64,000 bases of DNA from Lentisphaeria bacterium. Its GTDB lineage: Bacteria; Verrucomicrobiota; Lentisphaeria; Victivallales; UBA1829. Under the pieces are notes generated by a model. The model had not been told where the DNA came from. It did no database searches and saw only the letters and a list, made by a program, of their open reading frames with translations. The position numbers and the translations under genes were made by a program. Position 1 is the first letter of the stretch. Each line of letters opens with the position of its first letter. Location: contig JAFTIQ010000019.1 of assembly GCA_017456805.1 (NCBI GenBank), forward strand, positions 1-64,000, written 5' to 3'. This document shows, in pieces, positions 7,140-15,162 of the stretch.

Positions 7140-9122
7140 TTATAATGAAAAATCCCAATCGTCACTCCGGAAGGGGGCGGCAGGCAGCCCGGCTCCGTTA
7201 AAGAGAGTGTTTTCCGGTTCTCCGGACCATGCATATCTGACTGCACGGGGAGATGCGACTTTTCCGGATGAGAGAATCAGGGAAGATCCGTCGATCCGGA
7301 TATTTTCAGCCGGGTAAAAGATCTTATCTGCACCGGCAAGATAGAAACTCTGTTCTTTCTCCCGGTCAAGAGTCAGGCCCTCTGCAAAACGGAATGTTAC
7401 GCGGAGGTTGTTGCCTTCCGGAATACATTCAGTGAAACGGGGGCCTTCCGGGAGAAGATCCTGTTGATAAACCTGTCCCAAGGCACAGAGGGCCATCCGT
7501 GTTCCGGCACTCTTCTTATCCTGGGGATGGATATCTTTCATTTCCCCGATCCCGACAGCGGAAGCCATGAAAACGGAGGGCAGATCATCGCAGATCCGCC
7601 GCTGCTGATCCCGCAAAATTGCCCAGAGAGAATCTTCTTTGTAAGCAGCTTTTGCGCCGAGATCGTAATTGGCGAGCTGCATTTGAAGGAAGGGGAAATC
7701 ACCCTGTTCCCACTGATATCTCCAATCCCGGATCATTGCGGCAAGTTTCTTCCGGTACGCCAGCGAATCGGCAAGGGTCGTTGCATTGCTTTCGCCCTGA
7801 TACCAGATCACCCCGCGGATGCCGTATGTTTTGATCGGATGGATCATTGCATTATAGAGGATGGAGGGCGTGAGGATATTTCCCGGACCGAGCCGCTGCG
7901 GCGGACGTTCTGTGATGCCCAGATCCAATTCGGAAGTGAATTTCCAATTTCCGGCAAGTTCAACACGCTTTTCCGGATCCGGTCCGGAGAGAAAATAAAG
8001 ATCCGGCGTTCCGTTGAGTGCGCCGTCACTGATAAAGGAATAGGCACGGATGGCAATGATATTTTTTCCTGCTTTGACGAGATTGCCCGGGACGGGATAG
8101 TTTCTTGGCTGGTTCCAGAAAGAGGCGTCCAGATCTTTTCCGCTTCTTCCGATCTCTTTTCCGTTGAAATAAACAACATCCTGTTTATCGATCGGGCCCA
8201 TCCGGAGCATCAGATCTTTTCCAGCCCACTGTTCCGGAATAAGGAATTCTTTCCGGAACCAGACTGCCCCGTTGCCTGCCCGTTTCTGCTGGATCCAGCT
8301 TCCGGGAATGTCAAAAAGCTCCCATGCGGAATCGTCAAACTCCGGTTCTGCCCAGCCCCATTCCACGCCTTTGTTGCCGGGATCGATGAATTCCTGAGGG
8401 ATCGGGACAGGCTGTTTTGAGCTTTCCCGTTCATCCCAGAGATCCTCTTTTCCAAGCTCGGAAGCGGTTTGATTTGCCAGAAAAGCGGTTTCCGGATTGG
8501 AGAGAAGACCGGCGCGGCTGGTCCATGCTTTCACGGTGCTCCCGCCCCAGGAGGAAACAATGATCCCCACAGGGACATTCAATTTTTCCCGGAGGATTTT
8601 TCCGAACCAGGCAGCGATTGCAGAGAAAGAGGGTGCTGTTTCCGGCGTGACCTCTTTCCATTCTCCGGAAATATGTTCTTCCAGAAGTCCGGAGGCATTC
8701 CGGGCAACGGTCAGGATCCGGAAACGGTCACAGGTTTTCAGAGAATCGATAAACTCCTGCTTCTGAATTTCCGAAAGAGGGGTTCCGGATTCGTTATTGG
8801 CTCTGCAGATCCCTTTTGCACCGAGGGTATATTCCATATTGGATTGTCCGGAAGCGAGCCAGACTTCTCCCGCGAGAATGTCATTGATGCTGACGTTTTC
8901 CCCGGAATCAAGATCGGTGATGGTCAGCGTATAAGGTCCGCCGGCAGGAAGAGGCGGAAGGAAAAATCTGAATGTTCCGGCACTTGTTGTTTTTGTAAAA
9001 GATTCTGTCCCTGCGATGACAGCTTTCAGGCGGTTTCCCGGGGAAGCTTTTCCCCATACAGGATTCCATTTATTCTGCTGGAGAACCGCGTGATCGCTGA
9101 ACGGAGCGCACAATGAAATCAT
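7140..9122 (-). CDS. Sialate O-acetylesterase-like SGNH esterase, no signal peptide (paralogue 3 of 3)
   Basis: 660 residues. Motifs GQSNMEYTL, WYQGESN and DIHPQDKKSAG mark the SGNH fold, with the family's beta-sandwich insertion in the middle. It begins directly with the catalytic-domain strand (MISLCAPFSDHAVLQQNKW) and has no signal peptide, like paralogue 2. It is the first gene of the operon and follows a clear promoter. The three proteins align end to end, so the array arose by tandem duplication, with later gain or loss of the export signal. Confidence 0.9.
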   Translation of the reverse strand: MISLCAPFSDHAVLQQNKWNPVWGKASPGNRLKAVIAGTESFTKTTSAGTFRFFLPPLPAGGPYTLTITDLDSGENVSINDILAGEVWLASGQSNMEYTLGAKGICRANNESGTPLSEIQKQEFIDSLKTCDRFRILTVARNASGLLEEHISGEWKEVTPETAPSFSAIAAWFGKILREKLNVPVGIIVSSWGGSTVKAWTSRAGLLSNPETAFLANQTASELGKEDLWDERESSKQPVPIPQEFIDPGNKGVEWGWAEPEFDDSAWELFDIPGSWIQQKRAGNGAVWFRKEFLIPEQWAGKDLMLRMGPIDKQDVVYFNGKEIGRSGKDLDASFWNQPRNYPVPGNLVKAGKNIIAIRAYSFISDGALNGTPDLYFLSGPDPEKRVELAGNWKFTSELDLGITERPPQRLGPGNILTPSILYNAMIHPIKTYGIRGVIWYQGESNATTLADSLAYRKKLAAMIRDWRYQWEQGDFPFLQMQLANYDLGAKAAYKEDSLWAILRDQQRRICDDLPSVFMASAVGIGEMKDIHPQDKKSAGTRMALCALGQVYQQDLLPEGPRFTECIPEGNNLRVTFRFAEGLTLDREKEQSFYLAGADKIFYPAENIRIDGSSLILSSGKVASPRAVRYAWSGEPENTLFNGAGLPAAPFRSDDWDFSL

Positions 9123-9163
9123 AGATTTATCCCTTTTTTTATGATTACAGATGATATTTCAGA

Positions 9164-9192
9164 AATATAACACAGTTATAAAGCGGTTTCAA
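9164..9192 (-). promoter_or_regulatory. Promoter of the three-esterase operon
   Basis: Minus-strand TTGAAA (9192-9187), 17-bp spacer, TATATT (9169-9164), about 40 nt before the ATG at 9122. Confidence 0.7.
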
Positions 9193-9335
9193 GTATCTCA
9201 GGGCTTATTCTCAGCTTTTTATCAGCATTTTATCTGCAATTCTTTCCGGGAAGCAGTTTGAAAAATCATCGGGGAAGAAATATATTATCCGGGAAAGATA
9301 TTCTAAATCAAAAAAAACGGAAAGGATCTTTCAAA

Positions 9336-9917
9336 ATGAAAACAAAACTCTTTTCAGCGTTTGTCTTTTGTGCCGCTTTGACTCTTTCAGCTCAGGAAGG
9401 AAATCTGATTCCTCATGGGGATTTTGAGAAATTGCCCGCCGGAAGAGTGAATATGGTAACAAGCATGAAAAAGAGCGGACTTGATATCAACCGCGATCCT
9501 GTGGCATTGACTCCCGGGTGGTACAGCAAAAAAGGCGGTGCTCCCAGCGTGCAGGTCATTCAGGCGGCAGGAGATAAAAGCAATGTTGCATCCGGAGAGG
9601 CAGCGTTGAATGTCAAAGCCGGACTTCTGCATCTTTATACCGGGAAACAGTTTGCTCCCGGAACGTATGATCTCTCTTTTGCATACAAAGGAAAAGGGCG
9701 CGTTGAGATTGCTCTTTATTTCTACAATGCCAAAGGCAAACATCTCGGCAACAGCAAGGCAAAGGTTTCTCTTTCTGCGAAGCCGGAATGGCAGACCTAT
9801 AACGGAAAAATTACCATCACTGCGGAGAAGCCGGAAACCGCAAAGGCAAGATTTGTCTTCATCTTTGTCTCCAGCGATATTACCATTGATGATATTGTTC
9901 TGAAACCTGCAAAATAA
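9336..9917 (+). CDS. Secreted carbohydrate-binding-like jelly-roll protein
   Basis: 193 residues starting MKTKLFSAFVFCAALTLSAQ, a clean signal peptide. The mature part begins NLIPHGDFEKLPAG and continues as an all-beta domain ending FVSSDITIDDIVLKP, which is the pattern of CBM4/9-like jelly rolls. A longer open frame reaches to 9258, but AAAGGA and the signal peptide support 9336. It is the first gene of a plus-strand set with a hydrolase, a dehydrogenase and an SGNH esterase, so it may capture the glycan those enzymes process. Binding specificity is unknown. Confidence 0.75.
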   Translation: MKTKLFSAFVFCAALTLSAQEGNLIPHGDFEKLPAGRVNMVTSMKKSGLDINRDPVALTPGWYSKKGGAPSVQVIQAAGDKSNVASGEAALNVKAGLLHLYTGKQFAPGTYDLSFAYKGKGRVEIALYFYNAKGKHLGNSKAKVSLSAKPEWQTYNGKITITAEKPETAKARFVFIFVSSDITIDDIVLKPAK

Positions 9918-9944
9918 GAAATTCTTATAACTACGGAGTGAAAG

Positions 9945-10742
9945 ATGAGAAGCAGCTGGGAAGATTTTATTGTCCCGAACAAGGATGCCTTTGAACCGTA
10001 TCAGGTATTGAATTATGCAAACGATGATGAGCCGTTTCACCGTCTCTGGCTGAGCTTGCCAAAAGGAAAAAAGAATGTGCCTTTGATGATCTTTTTCCAT
10101 GGGGGCGGAATGACCGCAGACGGACGGGAAGCCCCGGACTATATTTATGACGGGGATTTTGCGGTTGTGGAGCCGAAATACCGGTTGTCTCCTGATGCAA
10201 AAGCTCCGGCACAGATCGATGATGCCGCGCTGGCGATCGCCTGGTGTTTTGAACATGCTGAAGAATACGGCTTTGATACAAGCAAGATCTTTGTCGGCGG
10301 AATGTCTGCCGGAGCATATCTTGCAGCGATCACAGTGATGAATCCGCGATTCCTTGCACCCTACGGGTTGCACTATAAAAACATTGCAGGGCTGATCATC
10401 CTCAGCGGTCAGATGACCAAACATTTCAAGATCAAAGAGGAAATGGGCGATGTGCGCGGTCAGTTTGTGCCGAATTTTGACGAATATGCCCCCATGGCGA
10501 ATCTCGCGGCAGATCTCCCGCCGATGCTCCTTGTGACAGGACAATCCGGACTTGATATGCCCGCCAGACCGGAAGAAAATTCTTTTGTTGCCGCCTCTTT
10601 GAAATCCATGGGACACCCCTTTGTCCGTTGTTTCAATCTGATGGGGCATCATCACGGAATGGTGCTGGAAGGCAGCAATGAACTGATCCGTCAGTTCCTG
10701 CCGGCGGTTCTTCACAATAAACCGGAAGAGATGTTTGAATAA
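9945..10742 (+). CDS. Alpha/beta-hydrolase esterase (HSL/acetyl-esterase-like)
   Basis: 265 residues. An oxyanion-hole motif (FFHGGGMTADG, about residue 50), a nucleophile elbow (GGMSAGAYL, about residue 110) and a likely catalytic His (MGHHHGMV near the C-terminus) give the order expected for a hormone-sensitive-lipase-type esterase. There is no signal peptide, so it acts in the cytoplasm, probably on a small ester such as an acetylated sugar. It lies 27 bp after the secreted binding protein and 84 bp before the oxidoreductase, with a GGAG ribosome-binding site. Confidence 0.85.
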   Translation: MRSSWEDFIVPNKDAFEPYQVLNYANDDEPFHRLWLSLPKGKKNVPLMIFFHGGGMTADGREAPDYIYDGDFAVVEPKYRLSPDAKAPAQIDDAALAIAWCFEHAEEYGFDTSKIFVGGMSAGAYLAAITVMNPRFLAPYGLHYKNIAGLIILSGQMTKHFKIKEEMGDVRGQFVPNFDEYAPMANLAADLPPMLLVTGQSGLDMPARPEENSFVAASLKSMGHPFVRCFNLMGHHHGMVLEGSNELIRQFLPAVLHNKPEEMFE

Positions 10743-10826
10743 TCATTTTTTCCGATAGAGAATTGAAACCCGGATGAGATGAGCTGTCTTACCCGGAAAA
10801 CAGAAGGCTTTTTAAAGGAATAAATC

Positions 10827-11921
10827 ATGAGTACAGAAAAATTCGATGCAGCAGTCCTCGGTTTGGGCGGTATGGGTGGAACACACGTTGAAGCTGCAAA
10901 AGCTTCTCCCCATGTGAATAAGATTTACGGATATGAACCGGATCCGGAACGGCGGAAACAGCGTGCAGAAGAACTGGGGATCATCCCGGCTGATCTGCCG
11001 GAGATCCTGGCAAATCCTGAAATCAAGTTTGTTTCCATTGCATCCAGCAATAATACCCACATTGAACTGGCAGAAGCTGCACTTCGCGCAGGCAAAAAAG
11101 TCATGTGCGAAAAACCCATGGGCGATACATTGGAAGAAGCAACCCATCTGATCAAAGTCAAACAGGAATTGAACGGATTTCTTCAGATCGGTTTTGAATT
11201 GCATTATTCCAGACTCTATATGAAAGCAAAAGAGTGGATCGATCAGGGATTGATCGGAAAAGTCGTGAATATTCAGACCCGCTATCTCTGTACTGTTCAC
11301 CATTCCAAAGGATCCTGGCGCAGCAAGGGCAAAGGCAGCTTCCTGATCGGAGAAAAACTCTCCCATTACCTGGACCTTCAGCGCTGGTTCATGGGGTCAG
11401 AACCTGAAACAGTCTATTCCGTCTCCTCTCCCAGAGTGCTGCCCTCTGTGGAATACAGAGACAATCATAACATCACGACGACCTTCAAAAACGGCGGGAT
11501 CGGGGTTCTTGTTTTCACTGCCTATACAGCAGAATCTTATCACGGGGAACAGTATGAGGATCTTCTTGCCAAGCAGAGAGATGATGGACATGTCCTGCAG
11601 TATCTGATCATCGGCGATAAGGGGATGATCGAAACCGATGTGTTTGCCCGCCGGATCCGCCGCTGGACTTTCACCAATATTGACGGCAGACTCGAAAGTG
11701 CCCGAGATGAAGAGATCCGCTATCCTCAGGCGTTGGACAACGCATGGATCCACAATACCGCCGGACAGAATGTTCAGATCATGGATCTGATCTCCAAAGG
11801 ATTGCCTCCGGGCGTGCCGGCAGAAGATGCTTATCAGACAATGCGATTCTGTTTTGCGGCAGGCCTTTCTGAAGATACCGGCCGGATCGTCCGCATGGAT
11901 GAATTGCCGGATTGGAAGTGA
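10827..11921 (+). CDS. Gfo/Idh/MocA-family oxidoreductase
   Basis: 364 residues. An N-terminal Rossmann domain (LGLGGMGGTHVEAAK) and the family's MCEKPMG motif (about residue 95) are followed by a C-terminal alpha/beta domain with the catalytic-region segment GEKLSHYLDLQRWFMG. The family uses NAD(P) to oxidise or reduce sugars, inositols or their derivatives. The gene has AAAGGA before the ATG and is separated by 4 bp from the following SGNH hydrolase, so the two are probably co-translated. The substrate cannot be predicted, but the esterase neighbours suggest a de-acylated sugar. Confidence 0.9.
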   Translation: MSTEKFDAAVLGLGGMGGTHVEAAKASPHVNKIYGYEPDPERRKQRAEELGIIPADLPEILANPEIKFVSIASSNNTHIELAEAALRAGKKVMCEKPMGDTLEEATHLIKVKQELNGFLQIGFELHYSRLYMKAKEWIDQGLIGKVVNIQTRYLCTVHHSKGSWRSKGKGSFLIGEKLSHYLDLQRWFMGSEPETVYSVSSPRVLPSVEYRDNHNITTTFKNGGIGVLVFTAYTAESYHGEQYEDLLAKQRDDGHVLQYLIIGDKGMIETDVFARRIRRWTFTNIDGRLESARDEEIRYPQALDNAWIHNTAGQNVQIMDLISKGLPPGVPAEDAYQTMRFCFAAGLSEDTGRIVRMDELPDWK

Positions 11922-11925
11922 TTGG

Positions 11926-13038
11926 ATGCGGAAAGTTATTCAAATCCGCCGCGGAGCGGGAACTGCTTTGCGGAAATTTCAGCATGAGAAGATCGGAAGG
12001 GTTGCATTCATCGGCGGTTCTATCACGGAAATGCCGCAAGGCTACTCCTTCCTGACTTCCAACATGATCCGGGAAATGTTTCCCACTTCCGCGATCGAGT
12101 TCATCAATGCCGGAATCAGTTCCACCTGTTCCGATACAGCGGCGTTCCGGATCGGTGCAGATGTGTTTTCCAAAGGAAAAATCGATCTCCTTTTTATCGA
12201 ATTCGCGGTCAATGACAATCAGGATGGACACCTGAAGCCCGTCTCAACGGTCCGTTCCATGGAGGGAATGGTCCGGCAGGCATTCGCGAACAATCCTGAA
12301 ATCGATATCGTTTTCCTTTACACGGCGAATGAATCGCATGTTGAGAACTTCCAGGCAGGAAAAGTCCCCCGGGAGATCCGGGCGATGGAAAAAGTGGCGA
12401 AATATTACCGTCTGGCAAGTGTCAATTTTGCGCAGGAGGTTGCGGACCGCATTGCGGCGGGCGAGTTCGATTGGGCAAATGATTTTGGCGGAGTGCATCC
12501 TGCACTCTTCGGGAATCAGATCTATTGTTCCATGATCCGGGAACTGCTGGAGCGAACCGGCGAAAAAGAGAGTTCTGAGCTTCCTGCAGAACTGCTTGAT
12601 GAAAACAGTCTGGTAAACGGCTGTTTTCTTCCTCCGTCGGCAGCCGGTCATGATGAGGGCTGGACCCTCGGTGTTCCTGATTGGGAAGCGCTTCCCGGGG
12701 TGAAACGGGAACGCTTTACCGGTGTTCCGAACTTATATTCCACTGTTCCGGGGGCAAAACTGAGCCTTCCGTTCCGGGGAAATTGTATTGGATTTTATCT
12801 GACAGCCGGACCGGATGCCGGAGCGATCCGCTACCGGATCGATGGCGGAAAGTACCGGAAAGTGAAACTTTATCACCGGTTCAGTGAAAATCTGCATTAT
12901 CCCTGTACGAAACTTCTGGAAGAGGAGCTGTCTCAAGGAGAGCATCTTCTGGAACTGGAAGTTTGCAAAGCCAGAAATCCGAAAGGTTCCGGCTCTGCTA
13001 TCCGGATCATGAATTTTGCGGTCAACAGCCGCTCCTGA
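11926..13038 (+). CDS. SGNH/GDSL hydrolase with C-terminal beta domain
   Basis: 370 residues from the ATG at 11926, four bases after the previous stop; the longer upstream frame only reads the out-of-frame end of the oxidoreductase. Motifs: FIGGSITEM (block I Ser), FAVNDNQDG (block III), and GGVHPALFG (catalytic His). After about residue 225 a beta-rich segment follows, probably a binding or lid domain. No signal peptide. The stop codon abuts the stop of the minus-strand gene at 13039, with no intergenic base and no terminator visible. Confidence 0.85.
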   Translation: MRKVIQIRRGAGTALRKFQHEKIGRVAFIGGSITEMPQGYSFLTSNMIREMFPTSAIEFINAGISSTCSDTAAFRIGADVFSKGKIDLLFIEFAVNDNQDGHLKPVSTVRSMEGMVRQAFANNPEIDIVFLYTANESHVENFQAGKVPREIRAMEKVAKYYRLASVNFAQEVADRIAAGEFDWANDFGGVHPALFGNQIYCSMIRELLERTGEKESSELPAELLDENSLVNGCFLPPSAAGHDEGWTLGVPDWEALPGVKRERFTGVPNLYSTVPGAKLSLPFRGNCIGFYLTAGPDAGAIRYRIDGGKYRKVKLYHRFSENLHYPCTKLLEEELSQGEHLLELEVCKARNPKGSGSAIRIMNFAVNSRS

Positions 13039-14880
13039 TCATCTTGAGAAGCGGGATATCTCTTCCAGAAATTGCTGAGTCAATTCTCTGGAAGGGGGAT
13101 TTTTGACCGTTTCTTCTTCCAGGGTATAATTGTAGGAAACTCCGTTCCGGTTCATTTCATAGATCACGTTTCCGCCGTAGAGCATTGCGCGGTTGGAATA
13201 GCTGGAAAGAATCATCAGGGGGCGTTCTTCTGTTTCCCAGAGCCAGCGCCCGAAAGAATAATCAGCAACGGGGGTGGTGCATCCGGAAAGCTGCATCAGA
13301 GTCGGAACCACATCTACATGATAGGTCCGGTGGTCAAATGTTCCCTTCTGAATGGGGCCTCCGGCAAGGATCAGGGGCACATGCAGCTGATATCTGGAGA
13401 ATTTACTGTTATGTCCCCAGACGTTGTTCCCGGCTTCGTTGCACTCGTTTCCGTGGTCTGATGTGATGACAAAAATCGTATTTTCCCAATCATACTCTTT
13501 TTTCAGGAATTCGATCATATCTTCCAATTGGCGGTCAATGAAAGCGGACGCGTTCCGGATCAGATTGTAAACCTGTTCCCGCTGTGCCCTGTCATCCTGA
13601 CGCAGAGTCAGATAGTTCATGGTGTTATAGGCATTTTTGAACGGAACTTCAAAATCTTCCGGAACGATATAGCCGTGAAGGGAATCGTACATCAGGACAG
13701 AGAACGTCGGTTTTGATTTATCGCGGTTTCTGACGAACGCCTTGAAATCCCGGATCGCTTCGTAATCCCGGTCAAGTTTGGAGGCTCCTTTCCGTTTGAG
13801 GGTCATGCCTTTGACATTGGCAAAGATCGTGCGGTCGAATTCCGGATTCGTAAGAGCCGCGGAGAAGAAGATCCCCGTCTGATAATCCCGTTCGAGATAA
13901 CTGTCGACCAGAACACTGCCCCGCATTGCGGAAAGTGATTGACTCCAATAGGTTCCGTGTATGCCGGAGAAGAGGGCGAACATTCCGGTCCGGGTACAGT
14001 TTCCGTTGCTGTAATGATTCCTGAAATATGCGCCTTCCCGGGCAAATTTGCTGAGATAAGGCATCACTTCCGGAGTGACCATATCGCCGCGCAGAGCATC
14101 CACGATCAGGAAGACGACGTTATATTTCGGCGCATCTTCTTTGAATTGGATCTGACTCAAGGGATAATGGAAGGTTCCGGAGTTTCTGTTCATATCGAAC
14201 CGTTCTGCCTGTTTAAAACCCATTTTCGTGAGCAGCCGTTTGGCAGATAATCCGAAATTCCCCGGGAAAATCTGATTCCGTTCCATAATTGCCAGATCTC
14301 CGGTGAACGTGGCAACTGCATGCCATCCGTGATAGACGATCGTCCCGGTGAAAAACAGGATCAAAGCTGTAACGGAAAGTTTCGTCCAGATCGGCTTTGT
14401 CATTTTTTCTGCCAGATACATGAGCCCGCAGATCGCGGCAATGATGACCAGAAATCCTGCGGCAGCCATCAGGAACATGCCCCAGGAGAAGGGGATCAGT
14501 TCCAAGCCGGCATCCGAGAAAAACAGCGCAAGCATCGCTGAATCAATATGAAACTTGTATTGACTGAAGACGATCGCATCGATACAAAGGTATGTAGTGC
14601 AGAGGATCCCCAGAACGATTCCGACAGAGCGCATTGCGTTTTTGTGGAAGCACGCTCCGATCGCTGTGACAATTGTCAGCAGGAGTGCCAGACATCCCGG
14701 CAATCCGAGAAACAGGATCACGGTGAACAATTCTCCGGCAAATGTGATTTCTGAGATATATGCCAGACTGCGGTACCAGATCCCGATAAGTGCAAACACA
14801 AGAAAGTTCAGGACTCCGAAACGGATTGAGGAAAGGAACAAATCCTTCCTTTTACTGAAAAATTCTCTCAGTTTTTTCAT
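13039..14880 (-). CDS. YejM/PbgA-like membrane-anchored sulfatase-fold protein
   Basis: 613 residues from the ATG at 14880 (upstream residues in the frame have no ribosome-binding site). About five N-terminal membrane helices (to about residue 190) precede a periplasmic alkaline-phosphatase/sulfatase-fold domain. Visible landmarks are NVVFLIVDALRGD (about 255-267), NCTRTGMF (about 294-301, Thr rather than Cys/Ser at the expected nucleophile) and ITSDHGNE. This layout matches YejM/PbgA (LapC), which senses lipopolysaccharide and controls LpxC turnover in enterobacteria; phosphoglycerol-transferase-type enzymes are the alternative. Without a Cys-x-Pro-x-Arg signature it should not be a formylglycine sulfatase. 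Monocistronic, with its own promoter. Confidence 0.8.
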   Translation of the reverse strand: MKKLREFFSKRKDLFLSSIRFGVLNFLVFALIGIWYRSLAYISEITFAGELFTVILFLGLPGCLALLLTIVTAIGACFHKNAMRSVGIVLGILCTTYLCIDAIVFSQYKFHIDSAMLALFFSDAGLELIPFSWGMFLMAAAGFLVIIAAICGLMYLAEKMTKPIWTKLSVTALILFFTGTIVYHGWHAVATFTGDLAIMERNQIFPGNFGLSAKRLLTKMGFKQAERFDMNRNSGTFHYPLSQIQFKEDAPKYNVVFLIVDALRGDMVTPEVMPYLSKFAREGAYFRNHYSNGNCTRTGMFALFSGIHGTYWSQSLSAMRGSVLVDSYLERDYQTGIFFSAALTNPEFDRTIFANVKGMTLKRKGASKLDRDYEAIRDFKAFVRNRDKSKPTFSVLMYDSLHGYIVPEDFEVPFKNAYNTMNYLTLRQDDRAQREQVYNLIRNASAFIDRQLEDMIEFLKKEYDWENTIFVITSDHGNECNEAGNNVWGHNSKFSRYQLHVPLILAGGPIQKGTFDHRTYHVDVVPTLMQLSGCTTPVADYSFGRWLWETEERPLMILSSYSNRAMLYGGNVIYEMNRNGVSYNYTLEEETVKNPPSRELTQQFLEEISRFSR

Positions 14881-14930
14881 AATGATATTCTGCCTTTCAG
14901 TTCCATTTAAAAACAAAAATTCCCGGATAT

Positions 14931-14958
14931 AATATAGCATAACAGACTGTTATTTCAA
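14931..14958 (-). promoter_or_regulatory. Promoter of the YejM-like gene
   Basis: Minus-strand TTGAAA (14958-14953), 16-bp spacer, TATATT (14936-14931), about 50 nt before the ATG at 14880. Confidence 0.65.
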
Positions 14959-15101
14959 TAATAAGTAGTTTTTTTAGAATGAAAAATAGAATCAGTGCGG
15001 ATGAAATTGTGAACCTTGGCTTTCTTTTGCTATATCTGATAATTTTGTTATCTCAAAAAACGGTATATATATCGAATATTATTTATTTGAAACAATACAA
15101 C

Positions 15102-15130
15102 TTGACTTTTTGTGAGCTTAGATGTATATT
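15102..15130 (+). promoter_or_regulatory. Promoter of the caspase-FGE gene
   Basis: TTGACT (15102-15107), 17-bp spacer, TATATT (15125-15130), with the ATG 32 nt further on and GAGG at 15152-15155. This is the strongest promoter match in the window. Confidence 0.75.
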
Positions 15131-15162
15131 AAATTTCGATTTGAAACTTATGAGGCAAGAAA

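Noticed and set aside
13039..14880. Formylglycine-dependent sulfatase activated by the nearby FGE domain
   Set aside because: The sulfatase-fold protein lacks the Cys/Ser-x-Pro-x-Arg signature and is built like YejM; the FGE-like domain next door is fused to a caspase and is more likely a sensor.
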